Assembly: GCF_000208385.1 (NCBI RefSeq)
Contig: NC_015436.1
Coordinates: 1,922,001-1,986,000 of the forward strand
Direction: 5' to 3'
Length of the DNA stretch: 64,000 nucleotides
DNA from: Parasphaerochaeta coccoides DSM 17374
GTDB lineage: Bacteria > Spirochaetota > Spirochaetia > Sphaerochaetales > Sphaerochaetaceae
Shown: in pieces, positions 60,822 through 64,000 of the stretch
Layout of the letters: each line of letters starts with the position of its first letter
How positions within the stretch are numbered: the first letter of the stretch is position 1
Translations under genes and position numbers: made by a program
The notes under the pieces: generated by a model
Database searches by the model: none
What the model was told of the DNA's origin: nothing
Seen by the model: the letters and a program-made list of their open reading frames with translations, nothing else

Positions 60822-62443
60822 GCTGCGCCTCCCTGACCGTCGTCCTTATGGCTCACCATCAGGAGACCGAACTCAGTGGAATCGGTTTCCGCGGGAAGGA
60901 TGCCGCTGATCCTGCCATCGGTGACAATGGCAATACGGTCGCAGACAGCGCGAAGTTCCTCCAACTCGGAAGACACCATGACAATCGTCGTGCCGTTCTT
61001 CTCATTGTCAGCGCGCAGGGCGTCAAGCACAAGACCTTTCGCTCCCACATCTATGCCGCGCGTCGGCTCGGAGATGAACAGCAGACGTGGTTCAAGGACG
61101 AATGCTTTGGCCAGACATATCTTCTGCTGATTGCCGCCTGAAAGCTGGCGAGCCTTCTGCTTGCTGCCCGTCGTGCGAATCTGCAACATGTCGATATACT
61201 GCCGGGTCGCCTTCTGGATGGCTTCGTTATCACGCCAGGAGACCAGACCTCCCAGATATTTTTTCAAGAACTTTCTCTGCACCTGCATGGCTGTGAATAC
61301 AATATTCCATTCAAGGGACTCGTCAAGCAACAGACCAACGCCTCTCCTGTCTTCAGATACAAAGGCCATGCCCGCATCAAGGAAGGTACGGGGTTTATTC
61401 AAGGGAATTTCCCGTCCTTCAAAAAAGACATGTCCGCCAGCAGGATACAGACCCATAACACCGTTGGGAAGTCCCAGCTTTCCTTGTCCAGCCAGCCCTC
61501 CGATACCCAGGATTTCTCCCGGATATACATCAAGGTTAACATCCCTGACCGTCTCTCCAGGCATATCCACCCAGAGATTGCGAATGCTCATCAATGGTTC
61601 ATTTTTCTGTTCATGAATCGCCCGATGGTTCTCCTTACGCTTCTGGTTGGCTTCAGCGACTTCACGACCTACCATCCAACGCGCAAGGCTCTGTACTGAA
61701 GCCTCGGCAGCGGGTACTGCCTTGATGATCCTGCCGTCGCGCATCACCATGACAGTATCACAGATATCAATAATCTCATGCAGGCGATGGCTGATGAAGA
61801 TGACGGCAATCCCGGCCTGGGAAAGCCTCTTGATGGCTGTGAGCAAAGAATCAGCCTCCTGCTCGGTCAAGACCGCGGTCGGTTCATCCAAGACCAAAAG
61901 CTTTATTGTGCTTTTACTCAGTTCACGGGCAATTTCAGTAAACTGCTTGTGTCCGACGGGCATGTCACTGACCAGCATGTCCGGAGCAAGTTGCACTCCC
62001 AGCTTCGTAATAGCTTCAAGCGCCCTCTTGTGCATTGTCTCCCGATCCAAAGCGTCCATGCGGTTTCCGAACACCTCGGACAGCACGCTTTTCTTCACTG
62101 GCTCACGGTTGAGCAGGATATTTTCCGTAGCACTGAAATCCGGCAACAGCGAAAATTCCTGATGTACCATTCCTATGCCGGCTTTCAGGGCATCCAGAGG
62201 CGTGGAAAACGAGACCGGAACGCCATCCATGAACATTTCCCCGCCATATCCGCCGGTCGCCCAGATTTCCTCCATGCCAAAGAGAATCTTCATAAGCGTA
62301 CTCTTGCCCGCTCCGTTCTCTCCGACAAGTCCGAGGATTTCTCCTCCGTGGAGGGTGAAGTTCACATCCGTCAACACCTGGTTGCCGAAGAACTCCTTGC
62401 TGATCCCCTTCATTTCCATCAGGGGAGCATCATTTCCTTCCAT
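60818..62443 (-). CDS. Double-domain ABC ATPase of the DUF3798-type transporter
   Basis: 541 residues from ATG 62443 (AAGGTGAAT ahead; a GTG at 62449 is also in frame). First domain intact: GLVGENGAGKST, LLVLDEPTAVLTEQEAD, FISHRLHEI. Second domain: GGLAGQGKLGL at Walker A, RQLSGGNQQKICLAKAFV, FISEPTRGIDVG. An insertion after Walker A (FGMEEIWATGGYGGEM) and a linker of about 40 residues make it longer than RbsA. Related to the ATPases of nucleoside (BMP) importers. It drives the two permeases downstream; the binding protein is encoded upstream across a hairpin-containing spacer. Confidence 0.93.
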   Translation of the reverse strand: MEGNDAPLMEMKGISKEFFGNQVLTDVNFTLHGGEILGLVGENGAGKSTLMKILFGMEEIWATGGYGGEMFMDGVPVSFSTPLDALKAGIGMVHQEFSLLPDFSATENILLNREPVKKSVLSEVFGNRMDALDRETMHKRALEAITKLGVQLAPDMLVSDMPVGHKQFTEIARELSKSTIKLLVLDEPTAVLTEQEADSLLTAIKRLSQAGIAVIFISHRLHEIIDICDTVMVMRDGRIIKAVPAAEASVQSLARWMVGREVAEANQKRKENHRAIHEQKNEPLMSIRNLWVDMPGETVRDVNLDVYPGEILGIGGLAGQGKLGLPNGVMGLYPAGGHVFFEGREIPLNKPRTFLDAGMAFVSEDRRGVGLLLDESLEWNIVFTAMQVQRKFLKKYLGGLVSWRDNEAIQKATRQYIDMLQIRTTGSKQKARQLSGGNQQKICLAKAFVLEPRLLFISEPTRGIDVGAKGLVLDALRADNEKNGTTIVMVSSELEELRAVCDRIAIVTDGRISGILPAETDSTEFGLLMVSHKDDGQGGAA

Positions 62444-62580
62444 ATTCACCTTATCCTTGTCCTATGATCCTATATCGTTCCACCCGGCCAACGGATGACA
62501 CCACATAGGGTCATGGGTACACAATCATACAAAGGAGGGGCATTGCAACCCTACCTTTTATTTTACTGTATACAATTAAT

Positions 62581-62619
62581 GGGGGGCATCGCACAAGTTC
62601 TCACCCTTGCAACACCCCC
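62581..62619 (-). other. Hairpin between binding-protein and ATPase genes
   Basis: On the minus strand GGGGGTGTTGCA pairs with TGCGATGCCCCC-like sequence (G-U pairs and one mismatch), 17 bp past the binding-protein stop, with no T-run. Probably protects the upstream mRNA so that more binding protein than membrane parts is made. Confidence 0.65.
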
Positions 62620-62635
62620 TCATTGAAAACAGTTG

Positions 62636-63856
62636 TTATTTCACTGTGAAGTACTTCTCAGGTACGACGACATCGGGAGTGCCTTGATAGCCAGCACCCA
62701 TGATGTAGGTATCCTGATAAATCAATACGTGATTACGGGAACGGACTCCCGTAGTGACATCAGTATAGAACGAACCGTTCCACTTTGCACCCGGCGTGAA
62801 CTTGCTGTAGGCTTTCATCAGATCGCTGAGACTGGTTATCTCGCTCTCGCCCTTGAGCACGTTGATAGCATGCTGTCCAAGCGCAGCGGTGGTAGTATAT
62901 CCATAGGAATACGCCCACGTACCGAAGCGTCCGGCACCGCCCTTCGCGGTAACAGCACTTTCAACCTTCTTCAGGATTGCAGGGAAATCCCCGGCTTCAG
63001 CGGACAAGTCAATGCCCAAGGCTCCAGGATAACCCATCAGTGGAGAAGGAAGGTCAGCTTCAATGAAATAACCGCCATAGGCGAGCAACTGCTTGAGCAA
63101 AGGCTCGGTATGAGCGTCATTGGTTACGAAGAAGGCTGCATTCTTTCCATACTGCTCAATCCATGAGGGAACTTTCTCCAGGATGTACTGCTGGGCTCCG
63201 GCGACACCGACATCGCTGGTCGGATCTGGCGCAGTCTCACGGACAAAGCGTATTCCAAGGTCTTTGGAGGCGGCTTCCATGATGGTGGCGCGGCGACCGA
63301 GCGTCTCATAGCTCATGTGGCGCGGGAAGGAAATGTGGACGAAGGTATCGAGTCCAAGATTCTTGGCAGTGTTGATGATCAAGAATCCGCGGGCAACGAA
63401 GTCGCTGTTGATGGCGAGGTCTGCCGCTGTCTGGATTACACCCGGATCCTCATGAGGTTCACCAGCAAAGGTCAGGACATCCGGACGGCGTTCCTTGATC
63501 CTGCGGAATGCCTCGGTGGTGCCGGGAACTCCCTGGTTGACGATGACGGCCTTGATCTTGGGGTCATCGGCGAGGCCAGCGATGGTGGAGATGGTCGTCT
63601 CGGCTTCATCCATGAAGTTATCAGGGTACGTGACATGCTGGATGATACCACCGTTCTGTACTGCTCCATATTCCTGTATGAGACGCTCTGCTCCGCGCAG
63701 GTCGTCTTCCGACTGGGATACCGTACCGGTGACAATACCGATGCGGAAGTCATTGCTTGCTGTGGCAGCCGGAGCCTTGGACTCAGACGACCCACCGGCA
63801 AAGAGCGTTGTGGCTGCAATCAGCAAGACAACAATAAGAAATAAATTCTTCTTCAT
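62636..63856 (-). CDS. DUF3798-type periplasmic binding protein
   Basis: 406 residues from ATG 63856 (AGGGAGAGAA ahead; frame open to 63913). Signal peptide MKKNLFLIVVLLIAATTLFA, then GGSSESKAPA; no lipobox. The mature protein begins DFRIGIVTGTVSQSEDDLRG and has DDPKIKAVIVNQGVPGTTEA, FAGEPHEDPGVIQTAADLAI, FVHISFPRHMSYETLGRRAT, KNAAFFVTNDAHTEPLLKQL, and GVRSRNHVLIYQDTYIMGAG. I recognise this as the DUF3798 family, periplasmic-binding-like proteins of unknown ligand seen in spirochaetes and Clostridia. It is the first gene of the five-gene transporter operon. The ligand is unknown; its upstream region (63857-64000) is AT-rich and partly cut by the window edge. Confidence 0.87.
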   Translation of the reverse strand: MKKNLFLIVVLLIAATTLFAGGSSESKAPAATASNDFRIGIVTGTVSQSEDDLRGAERLIQEYGAVQNGGIIQHVTYPDNFMDEAETTISTIAGLADDPKIKAVIVNQGVPGTTEAFRRIKERRPDVLTFAGEPHEDPGVIQTAADLAINSDFVARGFLIINTAKNLGLDTFVHISFPRHMSYETLGRRATIMEAASKDLGIRFVRETAPDPTSDVGVAGAQQYILEKVPSWIEQYGKNAAFFVTNDAHTEPLLKQLLAYGGYFIEADLPSPLMGYPGALGIDLSAEAGDFPAILKKVESAVTAKGGAGRFGTWAYSYGYTTTAALGQHAINVLKGESEITSLSDLMKAYSKFTPGAKWNGSFYTDVTTGVRSRNHVLIYQDTYIMGAGYQGTPDVVVPEKYFTVK

Positions 63857-64000
63857 GGTGTTCTCTCCCTTTATGATTCTAGTAATAATACTTAATTCCA
63901 GGAATCCACGCAACAGAAGAAGTGGAAAATATACATTTTGTCATAAATTACCTCCATGTAATTTATTATTAACAAAAATATTGCGCATATGCCTTCTTTA

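Overview
The window looks like the chromosome of a free-living or gut-associated fermentative spirochaete, most likely of the Sphaerochaeta type. That is an inference from protein style. Several periplasmic binding proteins start with short export signals followed by small Gly/Ser/Lys/Glu stretches (FAAGSKESG, FAGGSSES, FAQGSKDS). Four separate ribose/rhamnose-type or related ABC uptake systems sit in 64 kb, and the spirochaete/clostridial-type DUF3798 binding-protein operon is present. No rRNA, tRNA or CRISPR was seen. Base composition is moderate (about 50% GC by eye) except for one clearly GC-rich insertion sequence.

Left third (1-20.8 kb). A YesN-type response regulator (cut by the window edge), a YesM-type kinase with almost no extracellular sensor, and an ABC-ATPase look-alike that has lost all its catalytic motifs are joined by ATGA overlaps. 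They are followed by a complete sugar ABC transporter (ATPase, permease, binding protein). Next come an SGNH/pectin-type acetylesterase, a histidine phosphatase, a DUF2156 protein, a decayed DUF4143 gene, a lipoprotein alpha/beta hydrolase, a PHP phosphatase, and a TetR regulator overlapping a PacL-like calcium P-type ATPase. Three lipoproteins on the minus strand follow, two of them with Bacteroidetes-like fimbrillin (Mfa-like) domains.

Middle (20.8-32 kb). An IS1634-family element is flanked by a 118-bp direct duplication of its target. It sits between the fimbrillin-like genes and a membrane-bound LuxR-type regulator. Then come a lactate-dehydrogenase-family enzyme, and a second sugar ABC transporter whose promoter carries a perfect LacI-type palindrome.

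Deoxy-sugar region (30.6-56 kb). A DeoR regulator heads an operon for a whole 2-oxoacid-dehydrogenase-type complex (E2, E3, fused E1) together with a PHP hydrolase, an SDR dehydrogenase and a YggP/SorE-like zinc dehydrogenase, ending in a terminator. Rhamnulokinase follows. To the right lies a full L-rhamnose locus (rhaA, rhaD, rhaS, rhaT, rhaP, rhaQ, rhaM) with a divergent AraC regulator. Beyond that is an L-fucose locus (fucI divergent from fucU-lacI) whose operator matches the one in front of the second ABC transporter, then an MFS carrier. Together these genes suggest uptake and breakdown of rhamnose and fucose released from pectin or host glycans.

Right end (56-64 kb). A NusG-II-domain protein, a zinc-binding-protein gene with a His-rich loop and no visible transporter partners, an orphan cobalamin-riboswitch-like RNA that precedes no gene on its strand, and a five-gene transporter operon (DUF3798-type binding protein, double ATPase, two permeases, a small anchored protein).

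Most unusual points: the dead ABC-ATPase fused into a two-component operon, the dehydrogenase complex inside a sugar operon, the orphan riboswitch, the long target duplication around the IS, and the fimbrillin-like/membrane-LuxR locus.
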